Positions 47,338 through 56,422 of a DNA stretch of 64,000 nucleotides are shown piece after piece. Both the position numbers and the translations under genes were made by a program. This DNA is from JBGPQJ01 sp963829485 (GTDB taxonomy: Bacteria; Chloroflexota; Anaerolineae; Anaerolineales; Villigracilaceae): positions 248,001 through 312,000 of the forward strand of contig CAWHIK010000002.1 of the NCBI GenBank assembly GCA_963829485.1, written 5' to 3'. Each line of letters begins with the position of its first letter. Position 1 is the first letter of the stretch. The notes beneath the pieces were generated by a model, which was not told the DNA's origin, searched no databases, and saw only the letters and a program-made list of their open reading frames with translations.

Positions 47338-48021
47338 TTATCTTGCTTCGGGGGTGCTGCGCAACCGGCGCGAAAGCAGGATGATCACCACCAGCACAAA
47401 ACCGATGATGAACAGGCCGGGCAGACCGACCTCATCCGCAAAGCCGGTGGCAGGGACATCACCCAGCGCAGTGGATGTGGGGTAGACAGTCAACTCGGCT
47501 AACGCGGCCTGGGTGTAAAGCGCGGCAACCGTTTCCGTCACCGGGTCCGGCGTGGGGGATTCCAGAACGATGGGCGTTGCAGTCGCAAGAGCGACGACCG
47601 GCGTGGGGGATGCCAGGGCTGCAATAGCCGCAGAAGTCTGAGTGGCTTGCATTTGGCGGGTGGCGGCAACAGCCTGGGCCGTGGCGGCAATGCTGCCAGG
47701 GTCGAGTGTGGCCGTGGCTAAAAGCGCCTGGGCGGTACTGGTCGCCCCGCTGGCAATAGCAGTATTGGTGAGCAGAACGGCGGCTTCCCCGGCGGTCTGC
47801 GCGGCTTTCTGGCGCGGCAGCAGGAAGAATGCATAGCCAGCCATGCAGATGAGGGCGATCAGGATGACACCGCCAATGATCCCCGCAGCGATCAGGAAGG
47901 TACGGTTGTTGGACCCACCGGGCGCGCCATCTTCGCCGCCCTCGGGCACATCTCCTTCAGGCATATCCGAGAAGGACGATTGCCTGGTCTCATCATCATC
48001 AAAGATAAAGCTGTCTCCCAT
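47338..48021 (-). CDS. Membrane protein with VPATG sorting-like C-terminus (227 aa)
   Basis: An acidic N-terminus of about 40 residues (MGDSFIFDDDETRQSS) precedes a membrane helix (FLIAAGIIGGVILIALICMAGYAFF). The middle is Ala/Thr-rich and low in complexity (TAIASGATSTAQALLATAT, ASPTPVVALATATP). The end has VPATGFADEVG, a hydrophobic helix and SRRLRS, which is the layout of a sortase signal with VPATG in place of LPxTG. No sortase gene is in the window. The start follows GAGGAG. It is the last gene on the minus strand after the MutL-like operon, separated from it by about 40 bases, and may be its final member. Confidence 0.7.
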   Translation of the reverse strand: MGDSFIFDDDETRQSSFSDMPEGDVPEGGEDGAPGGSNNRTFLIAAGIIGGVILIALICMAGYAFFLLPRQKAAQTAGEAAVLLTNTAIASGATSTAQALLATATLDPGSIAATAQAVAATRQMQATQTSAAIAALASPTPVVALATATPIVLESPTPDPVTETVAALYTQAALAELTVYPTSTALGDVPATGFADEVGLPGLFIIGFVLVVIILLSRRLRSTPEAR

Positions 48022-48059
48022 AGGTGCTTCTCCTCAGTTCTGATATTATCACGAAAAGG

Positions 48060-49115
48060 TCATCCCAGGACTTCAAGGTTGACCAGAGGGACAACCAGTT
48101 GTTCATTGGACTCAAGGCGGACGTCCGCGCACATGGCCTTGATGCCGTTTGGCAGGATGACCGGCACGGAGCGCACGTTCTCGAGCGTGCCCACGGATCC
48201 CTGGCGCGGGTTGCGCAGCAGGCGGACGATTTGCCCGGGCGCGAATATCTCCAGGTCGCGCGGGAGCGGAGGCTCCTGCGTAACAGGCAGCGGGATCACC
48301 ACTTCAGGCCGTGTGCCGGTGTAGCGGTCAAAGGGTTCGGCGTTGACCGCCACCTCGCGTTTCTCGTTGGTGCTGAGCAGCTTGTGCGCGGCCAGGTTCA
48401 TATTGCGATGACCGAGTCCTTCAATGACCAGGATCGGAAATTTCATTTGCATGGCCAACGGAACGAGCGCAGGCGCCATGCTGCCGAGGATAAATCCCCG
48501 GAGCGGAAGTTCGGCGGCGTTGCGAAAGACCTTTTCGTCCTCCACGTGCCCGGCCAGGATGATCGAGCCGCGCTGGCTGACATCCACATCGGCAGACGCT
48601 AACACATGGTTCGGTGTGTCAGCCAGGTTGTTCATGAGCCCGTATTCCATGCGGCCGTTGCCCCAGATTCCCTGTACCAGAGCACCAACCGTCTGGATGA
48701 CGACGCCGCGGTTTTCCATGACCTGCGCAACAATGCCGGGGTAGCCCGCGCGCAGCTCAAAAGGTGTTTCGCCCACTTCCAGCATCACCTGGCCTCCGCC
48801 GATGGCAACCACACGTCCCTCGCGGGGTGTCTTGACCGAACGAGGGATGATCCCATCACTGCGGGCGATGACGGTATTTTTGGGAAGTTTGTCACCGCGC
48901 GAGCATTTGATCAGGCGGTCTGCCTTGGCCGGCGGGACGCCGAACGCATGGGCGACATCGATCAGAATGTGTTCCCGGGCGATGGACGCCTCGGCGACCA
49001 CGTCAGCGGGCGCCACCTTGTCTCCGGTGCGCACCTGGACGGTCCCGGCCACCGGGAGCATGCGCGGGCGGATGATGGTCGTCAGGGGGATGATATGGGT
49101 CACAGGTGCCAGCAT
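48060..49115 (-). CDS. Conserved protein downstream of the MutL-like gene (351 aa)
   Basis: A soluble protein without a signal peptide. The N-terminal part (VTHIIPLTTIIRPRMLPVAGTVQVRTGDKV) looks like a barrel-type domain, and GEVRVVAI-like strands (REGRVVAIGGGQVMLEVGE) and a later FILGSMAPALVPLAMQM segment follow. A C-terminal beta part with LEIFAPGQIVRLLRNPRQGSVGTL resembles a KOW/SH3-like strand set. The start at 49115 follows GGAGGCTGATC, overlapping the end of the MutL-like gene's context by 3 bases of spacing; a 9-residue longer start is less likely. Function unknown; its place directly after the ATPase suggests a partner. Confidence 0.72.
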   Translation of the reverse strand: MLAPVTHIIPLTTIIRPRMLPVAGTVQVRTGDKVAPADVVAEASIAREHILIDVAHAFGVPPAKADRLIKCSRGDKLPKNTVIARSDGIIPRSVKTPREGRVVAIGGGQVMLEVGETPFELRAGYPGIVAQVMENRGVVIQTVGALVQGIWGNGRMEYGLMNNLADTPNHVLASADVDVSQRGSIILAGHVEDEKVFRNAAELPLRGFILGSMAPALVPLAMQMKFPILVIEGLGHRNMNLAAHKLLSTNEKREVAVNAEPFDRYTGTRPEVVIPLPVTQEPPLPRDLEIFAPGQIVRLLRNPRQGSVGTLENVRSVPVILPNGIKAMCADVRLESNEQLVVPLVNLEVLG

Positions 49116-49117
49116 GA

Positions 49118-50866
49118 TCAGCCTCCCACCGTCCACAGCCACTTCTTGAGCAGTTCACGCCGCCGCGCCGCATCCGTCGGAAGGCGCAAAGGGCGTCCGC
49201 GGGCATCGACCACCACGCCGAGCGCGGAACCCTGGACTCCGTCAACGCGATAGGCACGGCCATAGCCAATGCCGGCATCCGTGCGCCCGATCGGTTCCAG
49301 GCGGAGATTGCCCGTCCGCCCGACCACCAGCGGGATGATTTCCATCGATCCCTGCTTGACCTCCACCATGGTCTCTTCACCGTTATCGTACGTCAGGCGG
49401 GCGCGCAGGATGGGCGTGCCGGCGCTGGCGTTGCTGAGCGGTGAGATCACCGCCCCCAGGTTGACAAACGCCCCGGACTCGATGACGTGGATGGGCAGGA
49501 GCGTGTTGCACTCCGCTGCAGCGCCAAGGATTCCCAGCAGGCTGCCCTGGTCCAGGATGAGCGTGGAAAAACCCGTCGGCTGGATGCCATCCAGCAGCAT
49601 GAGCAGGCTTTGCCCAAGGGTGGGCGCCGCAGAGAAAACGCTCCCGCCGGCAAAGATCGGGTCGAAGTTCGGTATCAAGCCGGCGCGCGGAGGGCGGGCT
49701 TTGGGGAGGTTGCCCAGCGCCTGCCGGACAGACAGGTAAAGAATGTGCCGGGCAAAAGCCTGTTCAAATGCCAGTTCTTCAGGCGTGGCAGGGATGGTCG
49801 CCGGATACATCGATTTCATGTACATGTAATCACGCACCGTGTCCGCGGAAACATCGATGGGCAGCCACTGCATGACCTCATCGAGCGTGGTGTGGCGCAG
49901 CAGCCCGCTGAGCGGTTCGCCCAGCCCGAACTGCGGGAAGACGTTTAAGCTCAGCCGCCCGCCCATCGCCCCCGATACGGTGGTCGATGAGGCGCCGAGG
50001 TCCACGTTCATGATGGCTTTTTCGGAGATGTTGCTCAGGAAGCGGATCATCCGTCCCTGGGCGAACGAGGTCGGGAAGAGTTTTCCGCCCGAAAGCGCGC
50101 TGACCTCCTCCACGCCCATTATCTGCCGCTGGCGGATGCGCGGATACATTGAGGCCAGTTCTTTTTCAGCAGGCTCAAGGTTCTCGATTTCAAGCGAAGG
50201 CCGGATGTTGGCACTGAAATGCAACGTCGGCACCAATTTCTCGAAGGACGCTTTGACCTCATCAGCAAGTTCCTGGTTGCCGGCATAAAGAACAGCCGGT
50301 CGCTTTTCTTCGGGCAGGAGATAGCACGACAGCCCGACGACCTCCAGGATCTTCTTCATGGTGTGGGACGCCCCGCCTTCAGTGCCGCCCGAGATCACAA
50401 CCAGTTCGGGCATCTGCCGGAGGAACGCATCCACCTGTTCATGCGTCTGCCGTTTGTCGTTCATCCCGATGACATCCACCAGGCGGGAGTAGGTGGAGCG
50501 TGCCAGCTTTTGCACGCTGTCCAGCGAGACCTCGGACAACAGTCCGAATACGATGGTCTTGATCGGAGGGCCGGCGGAGAGGATGCTGACCAGGTTGTCC
50601 ACCCCGGTCCCTTCGGGCTGCGCGGGCAGAATGAGGCGTTTATCGTCATCCATCAGCCTGCGCCCGATGAGCACTTCGAGCTCGGCAATGGCCTGGCGGA
50701 TTCCCGCACCCAGGTCGTTGACCGGGGCGGCAGCCGTGGTGGGAGAATGTCCAACGGCGATGAATCGATAGCGGCCGTCGACCACATCGAAATACGACGC
50801 ACGCGTGGTGGTCGAACCGATATCCAGTGCCAGGAGGGAACTACCTTCAATCAACGAGGTTGGCAT
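49118..50866 (-). CDS. MutL/GlmL-family ASKHA ATPase-like protein (582 aa)
   Basis: It has the actin/hexokinase-type ATPase layout of the glutamate-mutase MutL family. The phosphate-1 loop is LALDIGSTTTRASYF, the phosphate-2 loop IMNVDLGASSTTVSG and the adenosine loop PIFAGGSVFSAAP. Further family-like parts are VVISGGTEGGASHTMKK and VLYAGNQELADEV. In glutamate fermenters MutL/GlmL protects or reactivates the B12-dependent mutase. No mutase subunits are present here; instead the gene sits amid membrane proteins, so it may have another client. It lies 6 bases after the membrane protein gene upstream and 3 bases before the next, so cotranscription is certain in layout. Confidence 0.85.
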   Translation of the reverse strand: MPTSLIEGSSLLALDIGSTTTRASYFDVVDGRYRFIAVGHSPTTAAAPVNDLGAGIRQAIAELEVLIGRRLMDDDKRLILPAQPEGTGVDNLVSILSAGPPIKTIVFGLLSEVSLDSVQKLARSTYSRLVDVIGMNDKRQTHEQVDAFLRQMPELVVISGGTEGGASHTMKKILEVVGLSCYLLPEEKRPAVLYAGNQELADEVKASFEKLVPTLHFSANIRPSLEIENLEPAEKELASMYPRIRQRQIMGVEEVSALSGGKLFPTSFAQGRMIRFLSNISEKAIMNVDLGASSTTVSGAMGGRLSLNVFPQFGLGEPLSGLLRHTTLDEVMQWLPIDVSADTVRDYMYMKSMYPATIPATPEELAFEQAFARHILYLSVRQALGNLPKARPPRAGLIPNFDPIFAGGSVFSAAPTLGQSLLMLLDGIQPTGFSTLILDQGSLLGILGAAAECNTLLPIHVIESGAFVNLGAVISPLSNASAGTPILRARLTYDNGEETMVEVKQGSMEIIPLVVGRTGNLRLEPIGRTDAGIGYGRAYRVDGVQGSALGVVVDARGRPLRLPTDAARRRELLKKWLWTVGG

Positions 50867-50872
50867 AAGAGG

Positions 50873-51550
50873 TTAAAAGAGTGACACAATGAAATTCCAG
50901 ATGAAATACAAGCGCTCGATCAGGGCAGAAACGGTCGCCGCATAAGCACCGGTGAACAGCACGCCGAAGGTGACGGCGATAAAGAACTGGCCGATCAAAC
51001 CGAGAACGCGCATGACCGGATTGGTCGTTCCCGTGCCGCTGGCAGACGACTTAACTCCGAAGTGGAAATAGGCCAGTGTGGCGACAGTTCCGAGAAGCAT
51101 GATGGAGCCCTCGGCAAGATCTTCCAGGATGGAGCCGATGCCGGTGTTATTATCCAGGCCGAACGGCGCGATGGCGGCAAAGAATTGCGGGACGATCGTT
51201 CCGATCAGCGCCCCTGCGATAGCCACGGCGGCACTCACGCCGACCATGAACGCCATCGAGGCGCTGCCCAGCCAGCCGAAGCGCGGAAACATCTTCGCCA
51301 GCAGGAGCAGACTCATCACGATGGGCACCGCCAGGGTGAGGACATTCTCCTCCGGCGCGTTGATCAAAGGCGTGATCACCTTCAGCATGATGACCTGATG
51401 CCACGCCACCGAGGCCACATAGCCGGCTGAGACACCGATGAAGATAAATACCGCGATGCGGAAGAGCGGATTATCCCCCACCAGGTAGCTGAGTACCATG
51501 ACGGTCAGAATGCAGCTGATGATTCCGAGAATAATATCTATTGGCTGCAT
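50873..51550 (-). CDS. Operon membrane protein (225 aa)
   Basis: About six membrane helices: IIGIISCILTVMVLSYLVG-like first helix (IDIILGIISCILTVMVL), RIAVFIFIGVSAGYVASVAW, VPIVMSLLLLAKMF, MAFMVGVSAAVAIAGALIG, ILEDLAEGSIMLLGTVATLAYF and FFIAVTFGVLFTGAYAATVSALI. The conserved pieces HQVIMLKVITPLIN and PQFFAAIAPFGL suggest a defined family, which I cannot name. Stop and start spacing to both neighbours is under 10 bases. It may form a membrane complex with the 210-residue and 253-residue proteins of the operon. Confidence 0.75.
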   Translation of the reverse strand: MQPIDIILGIISCILTVMVLSYLVGDNPLFRIAVFIFIGVSAGYVASVAWHQVIMLKVITPLINAPEENVLTLAVPIVMSLLLLAKMFPRFGWLGSASMAFMVGVSAAVAIAGALIGTIVPQFFAAIAPFGLDNNTGIGSILEDLAEGSIMLLGTVATLAYFHFGVKSSASGTGTTNPVMRVLGLIGQFFIAVTFGVLFTGAYAATVSALIERLYFIWNFIVSLF

Positions 51551-51553
51551 GGC

Positions 51554-54295
51554 TTAGGCCTCTTCATTCTTTCGGGCCAGGCGGGCCTGCCAGGCGGCGA
51601 TCAACGCCCAAACGCCGCCCACCACGATAATAACCTCAGCAACAAAGAACGCCACGGCAAATGCGTCCCAGAAGACTCGGGCAGTGGCCGGTTTTTGAGT
51701 GATCTGTTCGTAATACGCTCCGCCAAAGAGTCCGGTCACAATACCCTGGACCTGTTTCGAGTCATAGTAAGGCAGGACCATGGGCTCGGCTTGTGCGCTG
51801 ATCACCATCAGCAGCGGCGTGGCTTCCAACGGCAGGCGGGACTGCTCGATCCACACCCGGGCCGTCTCGGAGCTGTCCACCAGGATGACCATCGCGTCGA
51901 AATCGCTCAACAGGCGCGTATCCGCCAGGAAACTATTGCGGTCTGACCAGACTTGATTCCCTTCGACATCCACCGGGATCGTCTCCGTGGGGTTGGTGGC
52001 AAAATTGTAGATGCCGGCCGCACCGCCCGGAATGTAACCCAGGTTGATGTAACTGCTGCTGTTCAAGTAATTGTAGGATGCGAGATAGGTCGCCAGAAGC
52101 AGGTTGGCCTGCACGGACCCGGTCGGCAGCGAGGAGACGACCGCAATGGTCGCCCCTTTTGCCATCAGCTGGTCGATGACGGGAGCAGAAGCAGTGGTCA
52201 TCTCGCCCGAGAATGCCGGTTCATAATCGAACACCACAATCACATTCGGGTTGGACGGCAAATCCCTGATGACCTCGTAGGCTTTCTTTAATTCGGGTGG
52301 ATAAAGGGTGTTGATCGGCGTCAGCGTCGATCCAAACACGATGGGGATGGCGACCAGGATGATCAATAATGCGGCGATCATCCAGCGCAGGAATTTGTTG
52401 TAGTGCAGCCGGCTCTTATGCTTGACCTTGGCCGCATCAGATTCGGAGGAGAGCAGTTCTTCCAGCAGAGCGGCATTATTTTGCTGACCCGTATTGACCT
52501 GCAGCTTGCTGGAATACACGGCAGGGCGGCGGATGGAGATCAACCCGGGCACAAAGGGCAGGACGTTCTGGAAGCCGGCCAGGGGTCCCTGGCTCTCGAC
52601 AAACTGCTCGTCGTCCACGTCCCCGGCTGTCTCGGCAATGACCGACTCGACCGGGCGCATCGCCTGAACCCATGCCGGCAACTCGCCGGGGGTCAGCGAA
52701 TCAGATGTGCCAACGCGAGTCTCCGAGGAAACAGCAGCAGTGGCTGCCGCTGCTTCGGCAGGCTTGATACCGGACAGCCAGTCCGGCATTTCCATGGAGA
52801 GGGCATCCTCCCCTGCCGTGGGTTGATCGGTGAACACAGAGGCCGCTTTAACAGTTCCCGCCGCTGCCGCGGCACCCACCAGCCAGTCAGCCGATTGGGA
52901 TTTTTCAGCGGGAGGTTTCTGTTCAGCAGCAGGCACAGGCGGCAAGGGGGCAGTGGGTTTCTTTGCCGGAGCGACCGGTCCCGGTGCACCCGGGAGCTCG
53001 GAAAGCCAGTCGGGGAGGTCCTCGTCGCCGGAGACCGTTATTGGGGGCAGATCAAAATTCTGGGAGACAGGATCGGGTACAGGGCCGGATCGTCCCGGTA
53101 AAACGGACGGGAGTTCGGCCGTCCTTTTCTCATCGGACACCGGTAACTTTGCAGCTAAAATTCCGGCTTCAGTGGCAGCCAGCCAATTGGGAAGTCCGTC
53201 GCTGGCCGGTTTAACCACGGAGGGAATTTCAGCGGTATCCGCGGGTCCGGCAAACGTCGAAAGCCAATCCGGTTCTGCCTGGGCAGGCTGCGGCGTTGGA
53301 ATGCTGGGAGCAGCAGGCTGCTCCGGCTGGGCTGATCGAAGCCAATCGGGAAGCCCTTCCGGCGATGTGGCCGCTGCGGGCGGAATTTCAAAGGCTGCCT
53401 GCTGGTCGGCTTTGAAATCGGTCAGCCAGTCCGGCAGATCGCCGGAGGCAGCAGGAGCGGGGGCTTCGACCTCGGGTGAGGCCGCCTGGGTAAAGGCAAG
53501 CCACTCCGGGAGCGGAGCCGAGTCGCCCGGCGCGGAAGCGGGATGTTCTGCAGAGGCAGGCTGGTCTCCCTGTTCCTTCATCCGCTTCAACCAATCCGTC
53601 ACACCGGTGGGGTTGGAGGCATCGGCGATCTCAGGCGCTTTTTGCTCGGAGGCAGACATGAACCATTCCGCGGAATCGGGCTTTGAGACGAGCGTGTCAT
53701 CCTGCCCGGATTTTCCAAACCCCGGCGGTTCGTTATAGTATCCAGGCCATTGAGAGGCATCCCCACCCTGGGATGTTTTCTGATCCTCTTGCAAACGCTG
53801 GAACCAGTCCACATTGTCAGGGGCAGTCTGCGGCGAGGCAGCCTGTTTAGCGGCTTCCTCATCGACGCTTTGTTTTACGCCCAACATCCAATCGGGGATG
53901 TCTTCGTCGCCGCCTTTGGCATCCGACAGTCCTGCGAGCCAATCGGTCAATTCGGGCTGCCCCGGGGGCGTATCATCCTTCCCGGATTCCGAAGCGAGGC
54001 GCGACAGGAAATCTTCGTCATTCTCTGAAATCGGGGTTGCTGCCGGAACGGCAGGCTTGGGAAATTGCAGTTCCCCGGTTTCCTCCTTCTTCCTCAGGTC
54101 TTGCAGCCAATCGGGAAGAGCATGCTCGAGTTCTGCGGTGCTTTTTCGGGTGGGTTGGTCGCCGGGGTGAATGGATTCAATGTTTCCCGCGGCGATGTCG
54201 CTGGTGACGGGTGTGAGCCGCGCGCCGCACACCTTGCAGGTGTCCTGCCCTTCAGGGTTGGGTGTGGAGCACATCGGGCAGCGCACGTCGGACAT
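51554..54295 (-). CDS. Zinc-ribbon membrane protein with about 15 PDWL-type motifs (913 aa)
   Basis: The N-terminus is a zinc ribbon (CPMC at 6-9, CKVC at 20-23). Residues 40-600 are disordered and carry about 15 short motifs of the form LPDWLxxL: LPDWLQDL, LTDWLAGL, IPDWMLGV, VDWFQRL, AEWFMSA, VTDWLKRM, LPEWLAFT, LPDWLTDF, LPDWLRSA, EPDWLSTF, LPNWLAAT, LPDWLSEL, SADWLVGA, MPDWLSGI and LPAWVQAM, spaced by 25-60 residues. A membrane helix follows near 636-657, then an extracytoplasmic domain (VIVVFDYEPAFSGEMTTASAPVIDQ...) and a last helix near 880-903. The motifs look like repeated short binding peptides for one partner. The frame is unbroken over 2.7 kb. The stop of the next gene upstream shares a base with this start. 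Confidence 0.82.
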   Translation of the reverse strand: MSDVRCPMCSTPNPEGQDTCKVCGARLTPVTSDIAAGNIESIHPGDQPTRKSTAELEHALPDWLQDLRKKEETGELQFPKPAVPAATPISENDEDFLSRLASESGKDDTPPGQPELTDWLAGLSDAKGGDEDIPDWMLGVKQSVDEEAAKQAASPQTAPDNVDWFQRLQEDQKTSQGGDASQWPGYYNEPPGFGKSGQDDTLVSKPDSAEWFMSASEQKAPEIADASNPTGVTDWLKRMKEQGDQPASAEHPASAPGDSAPLPEWLAFTQAASPEVEAPAPAASGDLPDWLTDFKADQQAAFEIPPAAATSPEGLPDWLRSAQPEQPAAPSIPTPQPAQAEPDWLSTFAGPADTAEIPSVVKPASDGLPNWLAATEAGILAAKLPVSDEKRTAELPSVLPGRSGPVPDPVSQNFDLPPITVSGDEDLPDWLSELPGAPGPVAPAKKPTAPLPPVPAAEQKPPAEKSQSADWLVGAAAAAGTVKAASVFTDQPTAGEDALSMEMPDWLSGIKPAEAAAATAAVSSETRVGTSDSLTPGELPAWVQAMRPVESVIAETAGDVDDEQFVESQGPLAGFQNVLPFVPGLISIRRPAVYSSKLQVNTGQQNNAALLEELLSSESDAAKVKHKSRLHYNKFLRWMIAALLIILVAIPIVFGSTLTPINTLYPPELKKAYEVIRDLPSNPNVIVVFDYEPAFSGEMTTASAPVIDQLMAKGATIAVVSSLPTGSVQANLLLATYLASYNYLNSSSYINLGYIPGGAAGIYNFATNPTETIPVDVEGNQVWSDRNSFLADTRLLSDFDAMVILVDSSETARVWIEQSRLPLEATPLLMVISAQAEPMVLPYYDSKQVQGIVTGLFGGAYYEQITQKPATARVFWDAFAVAFFVAEVIIVVGGVWALIAAWQARLARKNEEA

Positions 54296-54927
54296 TATTT
54301 ACCCCCGTAAGGGCGGTCCGCGCCGAAGAGGATGCGCAGGCCGGTCATCAACGTGCCCAATGCCACGCCGAGCAGGATGCCGCGCGCGCCGGCGGCGGCT
54401 GGAACCTGGGCGATGATGGGACGTAACCAGTCGGAGAAGAATGGGATTGGACCAAGGAAAGGCAGGGGCGCGGTACCCAGGAAGATGATCAGTGCCGTGA
54501 TAATGAAAGTGATGCTCATGAAATTCGCCCGCCAGCGAAGCAGGCGGATCGTCGCATAGAGCAAACTGACCGCCAGCAGCGCCATCAGGCTGGTTTCAAC
54601 CGGGATCTGTATCGACAGGAACACAAAATCCATTGCCGGGCTGGTGGGACCAAGGAACAATCCCAGGGTGAACGTGCCAAGCAGGAAGACGAGCAGCAGC
54701 ACGCTGTACGCAGCATCTTTTTTATTGCGCAGTTTTTGGGTATGAACGGAAAAGAGGTTGGCGATGCCGATAAATACGGCCACCGCTGTCAGGATCATCA
54801 GCCAATCCAAGAAGGTGGTGCGCGCTCGAGCAAACAACTCCACTCCTGGAAGGAAATATCCCAGGAGGACCACAACGCCCGAGGCGATGGCAATGATCGC
54901 AAGGAAGAGTGTGGATATGGTTCTCAC
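54295..54927 (-). CDS. Operon membrane protein (210 aa)
   Basis: Six hydrophobic segments, beginning STLFLAIIAIASGVVVLLGYFLPG and ending ARGILLGVALGTLMTGLRILFG. A loop contains SVHTQKLRNKKDAAYS. No catalytic motif. The last base of its frame overlaps the first base of the 913-residue protein gene, and its start overlaps the stop of the DUF6754-like gene by 4 bases, which is strong evidence for coupled translation. I do not recognise the family. Confidence 0.75.
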   Translation of the reverse strand: MRTISTLFLAIIAIASGVVVLLGYFLPGVELFARARTTFLDWLMILTAVAVFIGIANLFSVHTQKLRNKKDAAYSVLLLVFLLGTFTLGLFLGPTSPAMDFVFLSIQIPVETSLMALLAVSLLYATIRLLRWRANFMSITFIITALIIFLGTAPLPFLGPIPFFSDWLRPIIAQVPAAAGARGILLGVALGTLMTGLRILFGADRPYGGK

Positions 54928-55685
54928 AAAATCCCCAACAATTTCAACAATGCCCCGACGATGACCGCGATAATGAACACCCAGCGCAACAGGTCCTGTA
55001 CACGCAAGCTGGCGTTGTGCACCGCGCCCGCCTGGACATAAGCCCCAACGGCATATAACTCTTCGCCGATCAACGGGTTGGAACCGGCTGCGAAGAGCAC
55101 TGCCTGAGCGGGGATGTTGTCGCTGGCGACCATGGTGAAGTTATCCTGGCGCTCGGCGGCATCTGCCATCAAGGCGACTTCCAGGCCAAAATTCCCCACG
55201 ATCACGTTGGTTGAGATGTTTTCGTCACGCATAACCGGGATGGCGCCGGCCGCATAGGAAAACGGCGTCAAGCCTGTCGCCCGGCCGGTATAGGCATCAT
55301 AACGTTCCGGAGCGGCAGCGGCGACATACGAGGCTTTGAGTGTATCCTGGGAGAGGGCTGTCAGCGCCCCGTCACCTGATGTGACCACGGACGGGCGGTC
55401 GCTGACTGAAGTCAGTTCCGCCACACGCCGGACGGTTGCCAGCCCGACAAAGGCTGCTGCGCTCCACGGCATGTTCAACCCTCCGCTCCCGATCGAAAAA
55501 TGGACGCGTGAGCCGTCTTCGATGGCAAGCCCGATGGCGCGCCGCATGCGGGCAAACGTGGGAATTTCCCGTAAAGCGTAGGGAAATTCCTTTCGCAGCA
55601 AAGCGAACACCAGGATTAACACAGCACTGATGATAAGCAGCGCCAGTCCGCCATACAGGATGATTTCGGAATTATAGTTGCTCAC
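54924..55685 (-). CDS. DUF6754-like membrane protein (253 aa)
   Basis: An N-terminal membrane helix (IILYGGLALLIISAVLILVFALL), then a soluble domain with HFSIGSGGLNMPWSAAAFVGLATV and later ENISTNVIVGNFGLEVALMADAAER, and a C-terminal helix (WVFIIAVIVGALLKLLGIL). The domain looks like DUF6754, a family of unknown function; this name is from memory of the family's sequence pattern. The soluble part resembles a Rossmann-like or channel-associated fold, but I cannot show it. Overlaps of 4 bases link it to both neighbours. Confidence 0.72.
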   Translation of the reverse strand: MSNYNSEIILYGGLALLIISAVLILVFALLRKEFPYALREIPTFARMRRAIGLAIEDGSRVHFSIGSGGLNMPWSAAAFVGLATVRRVAELTSVSDRPSVVTSGDGALTALSQDTLKASYVAAAAPERYDAYTGRATGLTPFSYAAGAIPVMRDENISTNVIVGNFGLEVALMADAAERQDNFTMVASDNIPAQAVLFAAGSNPLIGEELYAVGAYVQAGAVHNASLRVQDLLRWVFIIAVIVGALLKLLGIL

Positions 55686-55936
55686 GATACGGCTCCATTT
55701 TTCAGATAATCAATGAAAGCACGAGCCTCTGTACGATCTTCCAGCAAACCTGCCAGAGCTTCGGTTTGCTCAAAGGGAAAAAACGGTGAAAGCAGTGGTT
55801 GTCCGAAATAGATCAGTTGTGCTCCCAACATTCCCAGCGGTGCTCCCGCATCGAGCGCCCAGGCAGCAAAACCTTCCATGCCCCGTTTTTTTAAGGAATC
55901 TGCCCAGTGAGTCCAAATGGCGTGATGTGGTTGCAT
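55682..55936 (-). CDS. Small first gene of the MutL-type operon (84 aa)
   Basis: A small soluble protein starting MQPHHAIWTHWADSLKKRG, with a hydrophobic middle (APLGMLGAQLIYFGQPLLSPFFPFEQ) that might touch the membrane, and an acidic helical tail. Its stop overlaps the start of the DUF6754-like gene by 4 bases. No family is recognised. The first gene of the operon, preceded by AT-rich sequence with TATGCTAT-like promoter candidates on the minus strand. Confidence 0.68.
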   Translation of the reverse strand: MQPHHAIWTHWADSLKKRGMEGFAAWALDAGAPLGMLGAQLIYFGQPLLSPFFPFEQTEALAGLLEDRTEARAFIDYLKNGAVS

Positions 55937-56212
55937 CTTTAAAAGTATAGCATAAAAAAATAGAACAATTGTTATGTATTGTAGTACGCCGGTAAGTGAA
56001 GGTCAAGACACCGGCATGGCAATTACACGACAAACTCCGTGGTCAAAAAATGGACGATTTTCCTCTGTCAAAGCCCCGCTTCAACCACAATTATATACTA
56101 ATTTTCCCGAACATGTGGTGCATCTTTGCTTGTTCACCACCATAGCTGGTAGTCAATCTGACGTGCTTAGGGTTTGGAATAGTTACCCCCATACTAACTC
56201 AGGGCAAGCCTT

Positions 56213-56422
56213 TTAGCTTCCCGAAGAGGCGATGGACAGACCATCGATCAATCGACGGGTACTGTCCGCGATCTCAGCAACCGCTGCGTCAAATACATCC
56301 TTGTTCACCCTTGAGGGAGTGCGGTAACCCGACACTTTACGCACGTACTGCAAGGCAGCGAGGGCGACCTCTTCATCCGTGGGCGGAGTGCTGCTCCTCA
56401 GCGATTTAATGTTTCGGCACAT
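56213..56422 (-). CDS. DUF2277-family protein (69 aa)
   Basis: A small cytoplasmic protein that begins MCRNIKSL, contains PPTDEEVALAALQYVRKVSGY and ends with a helix holding AVAEIADSTRRLID. This is the DUF2277 pattern (MCRNIK..L..., PP.T.EE..AAALQYVRK.SG). Members are about 70-90 residues and of unknown function. The start follows AGGGAG. It is a single-gene unit, not part of the operon upstream on the same strand. Confidence 0.88.
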   Translation of the reverse strand: MCRNIKSLRSSTPPTDEEVALAALQYVRKVSGYRTPSRVNKDVFDAAVAEIADSTRRLIDGLSIASSGS

